Assembly (NCBI RefSeq): GCF_039521325.1
Contig: NZ_BAAACD010000038.1
Source: Clostridium_X cadaveris
GTDB lineage: Bacteria > Bacillota > Clostridia > Clostridiales > Clostridiaceae
DNA length: 64,000 bases
Direction: 5' to 3' (one strand)
Shown here piece after piece: positions 34,379-44,261 of the stretch. The stretch's first letter is position 1, and every line of letters begins with the position of its first letter. Below the pieces are notes generated by a model that ran no database searches, was not told the origin of the DNA, and worked only from the letters and a program-made list of their open reading frames with translations. Position numbers and translations under genes: made by a program.

Positions 34379-35620
34379 TTGAGTAAGAGTATTATGTTGT
34401 TTATAGTAAAAATTATTAAATGGATATTTATGATAGCTACAATAATATCATTTGTTTTTATATTTATTAGTCTTAAAGAAGGCAAGTTTATGTCAGCAGG
34501 TATTTGTTTTTTAATTTCAGTAATTTGCTGGTGGATTGGAGTAAGTACAGGAAATTTTATCGTAAAGCGAGAAAATAGAGAGTATATATCAATATCTACG
34601 TATCAATTATTTAAAGATAATAAGTTGTTAGAATTAAGCTCAGATAAAATAAATGATTTTTTTGATAAATATGCTGATGATGAAAAAAACAAATTAGTAA
34701 AATGGGAATTAAAAGTTTTTGAAATTAAGAATAATATTGCAAAGTGTTATTTTATAGATAGTGATAATTTAATTGAAAATGAAGATATTAAAATTAGATT
34801 AGATTTTTCTAAAAATATAAGTGATGAAGTTAGAGAAGGAGATAATATTATTGTATCAGGTAAAATTAAAAGTTATAGTTTTTTTAATGATAGATTAGAT
34901 TTAGAAGAATGCAGACTTGATTCATATAGTGATGCTGAGATTGAATTACTAGAGAAGACTAAAAAAGAGTTTGAAGATGAAAAAAATAAACTTCAATTAG
35001 AATTAGATAAACAAGCAAGTGAAAAATCTCAACTAGAAGATAGTACACTACCTGAAAATCAATCTAATAATTATGAAAAATGGACAAATGATAATATAGT
35101 AGAAGCAATAATGAATAGTGGAGATTTTGATAGGAATATAAAATTTTGTAGTAACTTAGACGGGTCAAGAATTTACGCTCATGATGAAAGTTTTTATGGG
35201 AAAACAAATATGAAAGATGCATATTGTTTACAACTAACAGTCAATGTTAATAAGAAAAAAGCTACAGATATAGAGTTTTTAAAAAAGGTAACCTTTGAAA
35301 TAATTAAAACAATAAATGATAATAGTTCGAAAATTAACTTTAATATAAATTTAATTAGAATTGTTTTTGGCGATTTTTCTACTAACAAACAGGGAGAGTT
35401 TATTAGTAATTTTTGTGTTGGCATAAATAAAATTAAAAATTACTTTAGTGAACCAAGATGCTCAAAAACTTATATATCAACCATTACTGGAGCAATAGAA
35501 AATGAAGAATTTGATTATGAGAGTTTTTATAAATGGATAGAAGACAACCTCACTATACCAGAAGATAATTCCATTCTAGCTGAAAATATTTCATGGACTA
35601 CTCTGATAACCCAAAATTAA
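34379..35620 (+). CDS. Two-TM protein with OB-like domain and coiled coil, unknown function
   Basis: This protein of about 413 residues is not a recognised family. It has two membrane helices (about residues 5-25 and 35-55), then a beta-rich region (about 65-185; IRLDFSKNISDEVREGDNI with GKIKSYSFFNDRLDLEEC), which resembles OB-fold tRNA_anti-like domains of membrane proteins. A charged coiled coil follows (about 187-228), then an alpha/beta C-terminal domain (about 235-413). The start is TTG 34379 or ATG 34394; neither has an ideal SD. Composition is very rich in Asn, Asp, Glu, Ile and Lys, like the large helicase-nuclease that follows after a 511-bp gap, so both may have arrived together. 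Confidence 0.7.
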   Translation: MSKSIMLFIVKIIKWIFMIATIISFVFIFISLKEGKFMSAGICFLISVICWWIGVSTGNFIVKRENREYISISTYQLFKDNKLLELSSDKINDFFDKYADDEKNKLVKWELKVFEIKNNIAKCYFIDSDNLIENEDIKIRLDFSKNISDEVREGDNIIVSGKIKSYSFFNDRLDLEECRLDSYSDAEIELLEKTKKEFEDEKNKLQLELDKQASEKSQLEDSTLPENQSNNYEKWTNDNIVEAIMNSGDFDRNIKFCSNLDGSRIYAHDESFYGKTNMKDAYCLQLTVNVNKKKATDIEFLKKVTFEIIKTINDNSSKINFNINLIRIVFGDFSTNKQGEFISNFCVGINKIKNYFSEPRCSKTYISTITGAIENEEFDYESFYKWIEDNLTIPEDNSILAENISWTTLITQN

Positions 35621-36131
35621 GTTATAGAACTCTCTGAATTTTTTGAAATGCTCTAGTTATACAGTGGAATATAATTTAAAGCAAGACCAAAATCTTATTA
35701 GATATAAATTTAACTATGTATTCTACTATATAGAAAATGATTAGTTTTAGTTATATAAAAATTATGGATAATTAGTATATGTATTTCCAAGATATATTTG
35801 AATGATATCAAACTTAAAGATTTATAAGAATGAGACGCAAGGAAAGTAAAGCAGAACTTTAACTTTACATTATTTTATAAGTCGGAAAATGGACCTTAAT
35901 AAATGCTAATTTAATAAGATTATTTTTGTATTACTATCCAATATTTAAAATGGTTTATATAGATTAAATAGGAATGTTAAGTTTTTAAAATAGTATTTAT
36001 AAATTAAGTAATATGTACTATTAAAATAAAATAGATTTTATTAAGAAAATTTTATGAGTGAACAAAAGACTTAATATATAATTATAATATGATAAAATCT
36101 TGTAAAATAAGTTCAAGAATAGGGTGGTTAG
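35621..36131 (+). other. Gap between the two-TM gene and the helicase-nuclease gene
   Basis: These 511 bases of about 75-80% A+T hold no supported ORF, RNA or clear terminator. The last 20 bases hold the SD (AGGGTGG) of the helicase gene. TATAAT-like blocks near 36082 could be its promoter. Confidence 0.4.
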
Positions 36132-39100
36132 ATGAAAGGGATACTTGAAAAGTATAGTACTAGGCTTATAAATATTAGTGGAAGAAATAGTAGTCTAGTT
36201 ACGAAAAAATTATATAAAAAAAGAGCATTTGATATTGTGAAATTAGATAAGTTTAATAATGGATTATCAAATGATGTCATAAAATTTTTATGTAGAAGAA
36301 AAGATGGGCCTTTAGAAATATTAGAAGATTCATATAATTGGTATGCTCAGAAGTATGAAAAATTAAAAGAAATGATAGAAAAGGATAAGAAGAAAGCAAT
36401 CGAAAAGTTAAAATCTTCAGGAAAAGAATATACTAATGAAGACTTACACGCAATAAAAAACAAGTATAATCAAAAACTTATAGAAGAAGATGATAAACTA
36501 AAGAAATTTAGAGAAGAAATTCTAAGTTATTCAGATAATATTAAAGTTTTAGTGAAAGAAATTAAAAACATAGAGAGGGAAACAGGAAGATATGAATTAT
36601 TTATAGGTTATCCTTTTGTTGAGGGGTATTTTAAAGATGGTACATTTACTAGAGCTCCATTATTATTATTTCCCATAGAAGTTGTTAAAATTGGAGGTAA
36701 ATGGGCTATAGTAAATAAAATTGATTCGCCTGTCATTTTAAATAAAGTGTTTTTGATTGGATATGCTAAATATAATGAAGAAAAACTTGCAGATATTGAT
36801 ACAGAGTATGATGATTTGTCATTGTTTGGAATGAATATAATTAATGGAGTTTTAGAAAAATTAAAAAAGGAAAACATATATATTACTTATAATGAGAAAA
36901 AAATACATACATTTAAAGATATAACTATAGAAACTCAACCTATATATAATCTAGGTGAATTAAAAATTAAGAATAATATTGTTATGGGGCATTTTAATAT
37001 TGCAAATTCCATATATAAAGATTATCAGGAGATGGAGAGTATGGAGTTAAGTAATGATTTAATGCGTAAATTACTTAAAGATGAAGATATAAAGGGATTG
37101 GGAGATATAAGTAATAGTAGATCTATCACTTGTAATGATATAAAAGAAAAAGAGTTTTATTTTATTTCTGCTTTAGATTATAGTCAAGAGATAGCTGTAA
37201 TGAGGTCAATTCAAAATTCTGAGCTTGTTATATATGGACCACCAGGTACAGGTAAATCACAAACAATAGTAAACATAATATCTCAATATTTAGGTCAAGG
37301 TAAAAAAGTACTTATGGTTTCACAAAAGAAAGCAGCATTAGACGTTATATTTAATCGTGCGTCATCTATTAATTCTAAAATGATAATGTTTAATAAGGAG
37401 ATAGATAAGAAGTTATTATATTCTAGGATTGCTAATAGAATATTAAGCTTAAGGGGAGGCAGTTTAAATAATAAATCTATAGATTCTATGTCAAATATTA
37501 TAGATGAAAATGTAGAAAAGCTCAATACACTTAGTGATATTTTAACTAAGAAAAGTAGTTTTGGACTTACAATTCAGGAAATGTATAACAAACAAAGGAT
37601 AAATAAAGAAAATGAGATTTTAAATAAGTTTTTTAGAAAGTTTAGAAAAAGTTTTCCGTTTAAACAATATACATATGATGATCTTGTATCAATAAAAAAT
37701 GTATTATTAAGTAATGAAAAAGCTTTGAAATTCTACAAGTTAAAGCATATTATGGGTGATAACACATATTGCTTATTTATAAAGGATAATATAGATATTT
37801 ATGACTTAGAAGATGCTATTGAGGATGTTAAGAATTTAATAAATGACTATAAAATAATAATAACTAATCTTATGGATGAAGTAAAATATTTCGAAGAATC
37901 AAAAAAAGTAGTTAATAATAACTTATCTATTGAAACTATAGCTAAAAAAATAGTAGAGGATGAAAATACATATTTATTGGAAAAATTCACAAGTGGGTCT
38001 AAGTTTAGTGTTATGTATTGGATAAATTTGAAAAAAAATAAGGCTAAGGAAGAAGAAAATCTAAATATATTCAATAATAAGGTAAAGGATATAATAGCTA
38101 TTATTGAGTCTGAGGTTGATAAGATCAATAAAGTTATTGAGTACTTTAAATTTTTAAACAATGTTTTAATTATGGATGAGGTCAATAAACTAACAATTAG
38201 ATTTGATGATACAGAAGCAATTATTAGAAATTTAAAATTAATTCTAGATGTATTAGAGAGATATGATGAAATATCGTCTTTGCGATGTACAGTAAGTGAT
38301 ATAAAAGAAAGAGAGATAAATTTTCTTGAAGGCATATATTCTATAGAGAAGGATTACGAAAAGGCCCATATTATATTAGAAAATATTCATTTATTAGCTA
38401 ATCAAATATATATAGGGCAATTACAACGAGAATATGCAGAAGAATTAGAAAATATAGATAATTATAAATCGTTAACAAAAGAAGCATCTAATGCTATAGA
38501 CAAAAAAAGAAGAGCGATACCTAAATACATTAATCAAAAATGGGACAATACAGCCATAAACAGCAAGAAAAAGAATGAAAAGTTATGGAAAAGTATGATT
38601 AGAGAATGTAATAAAAAAAGTAAAGTCCTTCAAATAAGGGAGTTTACAGCTAAATTTCAAGATGTAATTTTTGATCTTTATCCATGTTGGCTTCTATCAC
38701 CGGAAAGTGTTTCTGAAATATTACCTTTAATAGAAGGTCTTTTTGATATAATAATTTTTGATGAAGCATCCCAGATGTTTATTGAATCAGCTATTCCGTC
38801 TATATATAGAGGAAAAAAGGTAGTAGTTGCTGGTGATGATAAGCAATTAAGACCATCATCTATGTTTAATAGTAAATTTGATGAAGAAGAGGATGAATAT
38901 GATATTGAAATTGAAGCAGCATTGGAGGAAGAAAGTCTTTTAGATCTTGCTAAATATAATTTCGATTCAACTTCACTATACTATCATTATAGATCTCATT
39001 ATGATGAATTGATAAATTTTTCTAATTATGCATTTTATGGTGGACGTTTAGAAGTTTCCCCTAATATTTTAAAGTGTGAAATAAGTGAAGAAAAACCTAT

Positions 39101-40085
39101 AGAAAGAATTAAGGTAGATGGAAAATGGAGTGATAGAAGAAATCCCATTGAAGCTGAAGAAGTAGTAAGATTAGTTAAAGACATATTGAATAATAGAAAA
39201 AATGATGAAACAATAGGTATTATTACATTCAATATAACACAAAGAGACTTAATTGATAACTTATTAGAAATTGAGGCTGCTAAGGACCCTGAATTTGCAA
39301 ATAACTATTATTCTGAAATTGAAAGAATCCAAGATAATGAGGATAAGAGTTTGTTTATTAAAAATATTGAAAATGTTCAAGGAGACGAAAGGGATATTAT
39401 TATTTTCTCTACTGCATACGCTAAGAATGAAAAAGGAAAAGTTGTTACAAGTTTTGGTTCTTTATCTCAAGATGGAGGGGAAAACAGACTGAATGTTGCG
39501 ATTAGTAGAGCTAAGGATAAAATATATGTAGTCACATCTATAGAACCTGAAGATTTAAACGTTGATTCATCCAGGAATAATGGTCCAAAACTATTTAAGA
39601 AATATCTTCAATATGTTAGAGCTGTATCTGAAGGAAATAAGAATGTTGAAAAAGAGATATTATACAGCGTTTGCGACTCACTCATATCTAGAAATACAAA
39701 TATTCATTATGATTCAGATTTTGAAAATCAGGTACACGATGCACTTCAAAGAGAAGGGTTAATAGTTGATACACAAATAGGAGTCTCTGGGTACAAAATA
39801 GATCTGGGTATATATGACAATATAAGTTCTAGATATATATTGGGAATAGAATGTGATGGAGCTGCGTATCATTCTTCTAAATCAGCCAGAGAAAGGGATA
39901 TTTATAGGCAGAGATATCTTGAGAGCAGAGGATGGAATATTATAAGAATATGGAGTAGGGATTGGTGGAATAATCCTCAGAAAGAAGTTGAAAAGATTGT
40001 TAATAAGGTTAATGAATTATTAGAGATTCAAAAAAATAATTTGAAGGAAATAGTTTTGGATTCGCAACTTGATATTGATAAATAG
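36132..40085 (+). CDS. DUF4011-type SF1 helicase with C-terminal Vsr-like nuclease
   Basis: The 1317-residue protein has an N-terminal DUF4011-like start (STRLINISGRNSSLV) and an SF1 helicase core of the COG1112/UPF1-like type. Walker A GPPGTGKS is at 369-376, a long helical insertion covers about 430-850, Walker B DEASQ starts at 877, AGDDKQLRPS at about 900, YHYRSH at about 950, QGDERDIII at about 1081 and NVAISRAKD at about 1121. From about 1195 to 1290 there is a Vsr/DUF559-like (REase MTES_1575) nuclease: FENQVHDAL, YKIDLGI, GIECDGAAYHS and IRIWSRDWW. Single large helicase-nucleases of this architecture are often found in phage-defence loci. No toxin, methylase or CRISPR gene is adjacent. 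Confidence 0.87.
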   Translation: MKGILEKYSTRLINISGRNSSLVTKKLYKKRAFDIVKLDKFNNGLSNDVIKFLCRRKDGPLEILEDSYNWYAQKYEKLKEMIEKDKKKAIEKLKSSGKEYTNEDLHAIKNKYNQKLIEEDDKLKKFREEILSYSDNIKVLVKEIKNIERETGRYELFIGYPFVEGYFKDGTFTRAPLLLFPIEVVKIGGKWAIVNKIDSPVILNKVFLIGYAKYNEEKLADIDTEYDDLSLFGMNIINGVLEKLKKENIYITYNEKKIHTFKDITIETQPIYNLGELKIKNNIVMGHFNIANSIYKDYQEMESMELSNDLMRKLLKDEDIKGLGDISNSRSITCNDIKEKEFYFISALDYSQEIAVMRSIQNSELVIYGPPGTGKSQTIVNIISQYLGQGKKVLMVSQKKAALDVIFNRASSINSKMIMFNKEIDKKLLYSRIANRILSLRGGSLNNKSIDSMSNIIDENVEKLNTLSDILTKKSSFGLTIQEMYNKQRINKENEILNKFFRKFRKSFPFKQYTYDDLVSIKNVLLSNEKALKFYKLKHIMGDNTYCLFIKDNIDIYDLEDAIEDVKNLINDYKIIITNLMDEVKYFEESKKVVNNNLSIETIAKKIVEDENTYLLEKFTSGSKFSVMYWINLKKNKAKEEENLNIFNNKVKDIIAIIESEVDKINKVIEYFKFLNNVLIMDEVNKLTIRFDDTEAIIRNLKLILDVLERYDEISSLRCTVSDIKEREINFLEGIYSIEKDYEKAHIILENIHLLANQIYIGQLQREYAEELENIDNYKSLTKEASNAIDKKRRAIPKYINQKWDNTAINSKKKNEKLWKSMIRECNKKSKVLQIREFTAKFQDVIFDLYPCWLLSPESVSEILPLIEGLFDIIIFDEASQMFIESAIPSIYRGKKVVVAGDDKQLRPSSMFNSKFDEEEDEYDIEIEAALEEESLLDLAKYNFDSTSLYYHYRSHYDELINFSNYAFYGGRLEVSPNILKCEISEEKPIERIKVDGKWSDRRNPIEAEEVVRLVKDILNNRKNDETIGIITFNITQRDLIDNLLEIEAAKDPEFANNYYSEIERIQDNEDKSLFIKNIENVQGDERDIIIFSTAYAKNEKGKVVTSFGSLSQDGGENRLNVAISRAKDKIYVVTSIEPEDLNVDSSRNNGPKLFKKYLQYVRAVSEGNKNVEKEILYSVCDSLISRNTNIHYDSDFENQVHDALQREGLIVDTQIGVSGYKIDLGIYDNISSRYILGIECDGAAYHSSKSARERDIYRQRYLESRGWNIIRIWSRDWWNNPQKEVEKIVNKVNELLEIQKNNLKEIVLDSQLDIDK

Positions 40086-40270
40086 GTATTTTATAAATAA
40101 TATAAGATTTGAATTTATAGAACATAACAAGTTTTCAGATAATAATTTAAATGGTAACTTATATAAGTGAAGAGCTTTTCTAAATAACCTAAGTGATTTG
40201 GATTGCATTTACATTTGATTCCAATAAGTTTATACTTAAATATAAGAAACAGTATAATGGGGGGATTATT

Positions 40271-41077
40271 ATGTGTGAGAAGGTAATTACATCATTTGAC
40301 GGAACAAAGTTATTTTTAAACAAAGAAATGGTGGATAACTCTAAAGCAGTATGTATAATTGTTCATGGGATCTGTGAGCATCAAGGACGTTATGATTATT
40401 TAGCAGAAAAGTTTCATAAGGCAGGAATAAGTACTTATCGTTTTGATCACCGTGGGCATGGACGTTCTGATGGGGAGAAGACATATTATAATGATTTCAA
40501 TGAAATGTTAGATGATGTTAATGTAATCGTAGATATGACTATATGTGAAAATCAAAATCTTCCAGTGTTCCTTTTAGGACATAGTATGGGTGGATTTGCA
40601 GTTTCTCTTTATGGAGCAAAGTATCCAAATAAAAAATTAGCCGGCATAGTTACCAGTGGAGCTCTTACTAAAGATAATGGTAAACTTATATCAAGTGTTC
40701 CTAAAGAATTAGATCCACATGAAAAGCTTCCTAATGAACTTGGACAAGGCGTTTGCTCAGTTCAAGAGGTTGTAGATTGGTACGGGAAGGATCCATATAA
40801 CACAAAGACATTCACTACAGGACTTTGTTATGCTATTTGTGATGGACTTAGATGGTTTGAAGATGAAGTTAAAAACTTTAATTATCCAGTTTTGATGATG
40901 CATGGAGAAAATGATGGACTTGTTTCAGTTCAAGATACCTATGACTTTTTCAAAGCAGCATCATCTAAAGATCGTGAAATGAAAATATATGGTGAACTAT
41001 TTCATGAAATATTTAATGAATATTGCCGTGATGAGGTCATTGATGACTCTATAAGATGGATTTTAAATAGAGCATAA
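40271..41077 (+). CDS. Alpha/beta hydrolase, monoacylglycerol-lipase-like
   Basis: The 268-residue protein has VHGICEHQGRYDYLA, FDHRGHGRSDG and the nucleophile elbow GHSMGG, then Asp in HGENDGLVS and a C-terminal His (LFHEIFNE). This is the Hydrolase_4 (serine aminopeptidase S33) pattern of monoacylglycerol lipases. It should split acylglycerols or lysophospholipids in the cytoplasm. ATG 40271 has GGGGGGA in front; the upstream-extended reading lacks any SD. It is probably transcribed with the small zinc ribbon gene that follows. Confidence 0.9.
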   Translation: MCEKVITSFDGTKLFLNKEMVDNSKAVCIIVHGICEHQGRYDYLAEKFHKAGISTYRFDHRGHGRSDGEKTYYNDFNEMLDDVNVIVDMTICENQNLPVFLLGHSMGGFAVSLYGAKYPNKKLAGIVTSGALTKDNGKLISSVPKELDPHEKLPNELGQGVCSVQEVVDWYGKDPYNTKTFTTGLCYAICDGLRWFEDEVKNFNYPVLMMHGENDGLVSVQDTYDFFKAASSKDREMKIYGELFHEIFNEYCRDEVIDDSIRWILNRA

Positions 41078-41111
41078 TATTAATTTAATATTAAACTGGG
41101 GAGAGAAATTT

Positions 41112-41306
41112 ATGGAATGTTTAGCATGTAAAACGGAAATGAAGTATTTAAAAGAATATAGGTTTGATAGTCAGGATAACAATAGGGGATTTTTCAGTAC
41201 AATCTTTGATGTGGAAGAACATCTTATATTCGATGTTTATATATGTCCTAATTGCAGAAGAGCAGAATTCATATATAAAGGAACCCATGAATGGCTTGAT
41301 ATGTAA
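41112..41306 (+). CDS. Small zinc-ribbon protein
   Basis: The 64-residue protein has two Cys pairs, CLACKTEM at the start and CPNCRRAEF near residue 48, which would form a zinc ribbon around a short beta-rich middle. Such proteins are common in clostridia and of unknown role, possibly nucleic-acid binding. GGGGAGAG precedes the ATG. The last 18 bases, including the stop codon, occur again unchanged downstream of the dGTPase gene. Confidence 0.8.
   Translation: MECLACKTEMKYLKEYRFDSQDNNRGFFSTIFDVEEHLIFDVYICPNCRRAEFIYKGTHEWLDM
41289..41306 (+). repeat. 18-bp direct repeat, left copy
   Basis: GAATGGCTTGATATGTAA ends the zinc-ribbon gene and is repeated exactly at 42982-42999, so the two copies bracket the dGTPase gene. 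Confidence 0.7.
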
Positions 41307-41355
41307 GTTGTTTCAGAGATTATAGAATTTATTTAGTTAAAATATCTAAATAATA

Positions 41356-41400
41356 AAGAAAGAACTTCGCTAAAGATAATTTTTAACGAAGTTCTTTTTT
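41356..41400 (+). terminator. Terminator after zinc-ribbon gene
   Basis: AAAGAACTTCG and CGAAGTTCTTT form an 11-bp stem followed by TTTT. Confidence 0.88.
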
Positions 41401-41528
41401 ATGATAAATATTTTTAAGACGAATTAATTATAAGAGAAAATATTATTATAAATTATTATCATTATAACTGAATAATAATGAAATTAAGACAAAATATAAT
41501 ATATATTCACTAAAAGTGAGGGGTAATA

Positions 41529-42968
41529 ATGGCTAAATTTACATGGAATCAATTATTAAATAAAAATAGAATAAGGGATCATAAAGGTACTAATAAAAAA
41601 TCTATAGACTGTAGAGATGAGTTTGAAAATGATTATGACAGGATTCTATTTAGTGCGTCTTTTAGACGTCTTCAGGATAAAGCTCAGGTATTTCCTTTGG
41701 AAAAGCTTGATTTTGTTAGAACAAGACTTACGCATTCCTTAGAAGTATCATCTATAGGAAAATCACTTGGTATTAGTATAGGATGCAAACTTGTAGAGAA
41801 TACGAAAAATTATGAAGATAGAGTTACATCAGATATGGTTGAGGATATAGGAAACATACTTGCTTGTGCAGGACTTATACATGACCTAGGAAATCCTCCA
41901 TTTGGTCATTTTGGAGAAGTTGCTATAAGGGAATGGTTTGAGGAAAAGCTTTTTAAAAATGATGATGATACATATACTTTCAAGTATGATAAGTATAATT
42001 TTATATTAGATAAGCAAGAGGGACTAGATCTATTAAATTTTGAAGGTAATGCTCAAGGACTTAGGATACTTACAAAATTGCATTTTGTTATTGATAGATA
42101 TGGAATGAATCTTACAATAGGCGTATTAGGTTCAATTATTAAATATCCAATATCATCATTAGAACTTGAAAACAGCAGACTAAAAAAAATGGGATATTAT
42201 AAATCAGAGGAGAAGGTATTTAGAGAAATTGCAGAGCATATAAAAATTGAAGGCTGTAGGAATCCGCTTGTATATATTTTAGAAGCAGCAGATGATATAG
42301 CTTATCTTTTAGGTGATTTAGAAGATGCCTTTAATAAAAAGATAATATCACATGACATATTCAAAAAACGATATAAGGAATTTATTAAAGAACAAGGATA
42401 TGAAGAAAAAACTTTAGAAGAGAGTTTGTCCTTTTACCTTTCTAAAAATTATGAAATAGCAAAAGAAGAATATGGATATGAAGATCCAGGTGAATATGCA
42501 TTAAAGTCATTTATTATAAAGCTTAATAGGTACTTAAGGGATTCTGTGATAGAAGAATTTATTTCATCTTATGATGATATTATGGACGGAAATTATAAAG
42601 GAGATCTTTTAGGAAATTCAAAAGCAAATAACATCTCTTTATTCCTGAGAAGTATATCAAAAGAATATGTTTATACTAATGAAAGCGTAGTGGCAAATGA
42701 AATAGTAGGGTATAACATTATTCACAGCTTATTAAATATATTTGTTCCAGCAGCTTTAAACAAGGATGTAAAACCATATAAAGGATATGATGGTAAGCTG
42801 TATTCATTGATTTCTAAAAATTATAGATTTGTCTGTGAAAATGATGTAGATCAGAAAGGATGCAGTAGTGAATATTCAAGACTTTTATTAGTAACCGACT
42901 TTATATGCGGTATGACAGATTCTTATGCTGCTTATTTATATCAAGAATTAAATGGAATAAAAGCTTAA
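41529..42968 (+). CDS. dgt: dGTP triphosphohydrolase (HD superfamily)
   Basis: The 479-residue protein has the dGTPase start (RDEFENDYDRILFSASFRRLQDKAQVFP), THSLEVSSIG with the first metal His, HDLGNPPFGHFGE with the HD pair, and EAADDIAYLLGDLEDA with the later Asp. The length fits the long dGTPase class. It hydrolyses dGTP to deoxyguanosine and triphosphate, lowering the dNTP pool. GAGGGG precedes the ATG. It may be housekeeping, but dGTPases can also restrict phages, and it lies 1.4 kb from the helicase-nuclease and between exact 18-bp repeats. Confidence 0.92.
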   Translation: MAKFTWNQLLNKNRIRDHKGTNKKSIDCRDEFENDYDRILFSASFRRLQDKAQVFPLEKLDFVRTRLTHSLEVSSIGKSLGISIGCKLVENTKNYEDRVTSDMVEDIGNILACAGLIHDLGNPPFGHFGEVAIREWFEEKLFKNDDDTYTFKYDKYNFILDKQEGLDLLNFEGNAQGLRILTKLHFVIDRYGMNLTIGVLGSIIKYPISSLELENSRLKKMGYYKSEEKVFREIAEHIKIEGCRNPLVYILEAADDIAYLLGDLEDAFNKKIISHDIFKKRYKEFIKEQGYEEKTLEESLSFYLSKNYEIAKEEYGYEDPGEYALKSFIIKLNRYLRDSVIEEFISSYDDIMDGNYKGDLLGNSKANNISLFLRSISKEYVYTNESVVANEIVGYNIIHSLLNIFVPAALNKDVKPYKGYDGKLYSLISKNYRFVCENDVDQKGCSSEYSRLLLVTDFICGMTDSYAAYLYQELNGIKA

Positions 42969-42981
42969 TAGGAGTCATAAA

Positions 42982-42999
42982 GAATGGCTTGATATGTAA
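42982..42999 (+). repeat. 18-bp direct repeat, right copy
   Basis: This is an exact copy of the 3' end of the zinc-ribbon gene (41289-41306). The bases just before also read as its sense codons (CATAAAGAATGG gives HKEW against HEW). Confidence 0.7.
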
Positions 43000-43019
43000 A
43001 CAAAACAGAAAGAATATAA

Positions 43020-43062
43020 AAAGGTGTGCTGTAAAAGATAGAAATTTTATAGCACACCTTTA
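43020..43062. terminator. Terminator between dgt and AcoX-like gene
   Basis: AAAGGTGTGCT and AGCACACCTTT, with an inner TAAAA/TTTTA pairing, form a long stem between convergent genes. Confidence 0.85.
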
Positions 43063-43072
43063 TGGTTCATAA

Positions 43073-44182
43073 TTATATATTACTTACTTTACAGACCACA
43101 AATTCTCCATAGGAACTTATAACTTTATAGTAGCCGCATAAAGTTTCATTAAGGTCTTCATCAAAGGTATCAACCATCAAGGGCTGTCCTTGAAGCTTAA
43201 ATAGCTTTTCCTTAGTGGCTAGTATAATTATATTCTCTTTTCCTATCTCGCGAATTACCTCTGGAGTAAGCTGTTGATTACCACGGCCAAATAAAAATCC
43301 CTGTCCCCCCGTAATTGTTACAATAAGTTTAGTTTTTTTACCTTTAATATATTTTAAAATTTCGTTTCCATAAAGGTCATTAGCTACTAATTGCTTATTA
43401 TAAATTAGATCAACTCCTATTAAGGTGTTTGGAATATCTAACATATTCATTATTCCGCGAGTTGTAGTTCCAGCTCCTATCAAATAATATGTGTCTTTTT
43501 CCATAGCATTTATAACTTCATAAGCAATGGAGTGTATAGCAGCGGCTTCTGATAAAGGAGTGGAAGATTTTGAATGTTGCATACAGGTTCTTTCAAATGG
43601 AACTTTTAGATACCCGTAAAGCCTTGTATTGATTATCTCTTTGCGATATAGCTCTTCATCAATATCTAGAACTTCTTCTTCCTTTATATTTGATATGTGG
43701 CCTAAAATATATTTTTTAGCTAAGATACCTGCGTTTTTAGGAGTTTTAGCATATACAGGAGAATGGATTTTTACACCAGCTGGTATGCCAAGAGTAACTG
43801 AAGTGTCCCCCACAGCTTCAAAAATATCTCTTGCAGTACCATCACCGCCTACAAATATTATAAGATCAACTTTATCCTTATTTAATAATCTGGCTAAGGA
43901 TATGGTATCAGATTTGCTTAATGTAGATGTACTTTTACTGTAAAAACTATATGAGAATCCCATTTCCTGTGCTAAATTTCCACCCATTTCTCCAGCATAG
44001 GTTACTATTTCAAATTCATTTTTTATAGAAAGAAGTTCAGCAAGGGCGAGTTTTGCTCTTTCATTTGAATGAGGAACTGCGCCTCTTTTTACTGCTTCTT
44101 CAATCATATTGTCAGTACCTTTTAAGCCGACACTTCCGCCCATGCCTGCAATTGGATTTATAATTAAGCCTATTTTCTTCAT
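43073..44182 (-). CDS. AcoX / ATP-NAD kinase-like protein (COG3199 type)
   Basis: The 369-residue protein opens with IGLIINPIAGMGGSVGLKG, has the NAD-kinase nucleotide motif VGGDGTARDI near residue 110 and a second conserved block GIPAGVKIHSPVYA. This is the AcoX/COG3199 group, annotated as polyphosphate- or ATP-dependent NAD kinase but not biochemically settled. It ends a minus-strand operon after an SDR and two glycine-decarboxylase-like subunits, separated from the last by a 16-bp intercistronic stem. It may make NADP for the SDR or phosphorylate a pathway intermediate; both are inference. AGGGGT precedes the ATG. Confidence 0.82.
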   Translation of the reverse strand: MKKIGLIINPIAGMGGSVGLKGTDNMIEEAVKRGAVPHSNERAKLALAELLSIKNEFEIVTYAGEMGGNLAQEMGFSYSFYSKSTSTLSKSDTISLARLLNKDKVDLIIFVGGDGTARDIFEAVGDTSVTLGIPAGVKIHSPVYAKTPKNAGILAKKYILGHISNIKEEEVLDIDEELYRKEIINTRLYGYLKVPFERTCMQHSKSSTPLSEAAAIHSIAYEVINAMEKDTYYLIGAGTTTRGIMNMLDIPNTLIGVDLIYNKQLVANDLYGNEILKYIKGKKTKLIVTITGGQGFLFGRGNQQLTPEVIREIGKENIIILATKEKLFKLQGQPLMVDTFDEDLNETLCGYYKVISSYGEFVVCKVSNI

Positions 44183-44204
44183 ATCAACTACCCCTAACTT
44201 ATAC

Positions 44205-44247
44205 TTAATAAATGTGCAGCATAAATAATTAGCTGCACATTTATTAA
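44205..44247 (-). other. Perfect 16-bp intercistronic stem
   Basis: TTAATAAATGTGCAGC and its exact complement flank an 11-base loop between the GcvPB-like and AcoX-like genes. No U-run follows, so an mRNA end or processing site is more likely than a true terminator. Confidence 0.6.
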
Positions 44248-44261
44248 ATAGGTTTAAAACT

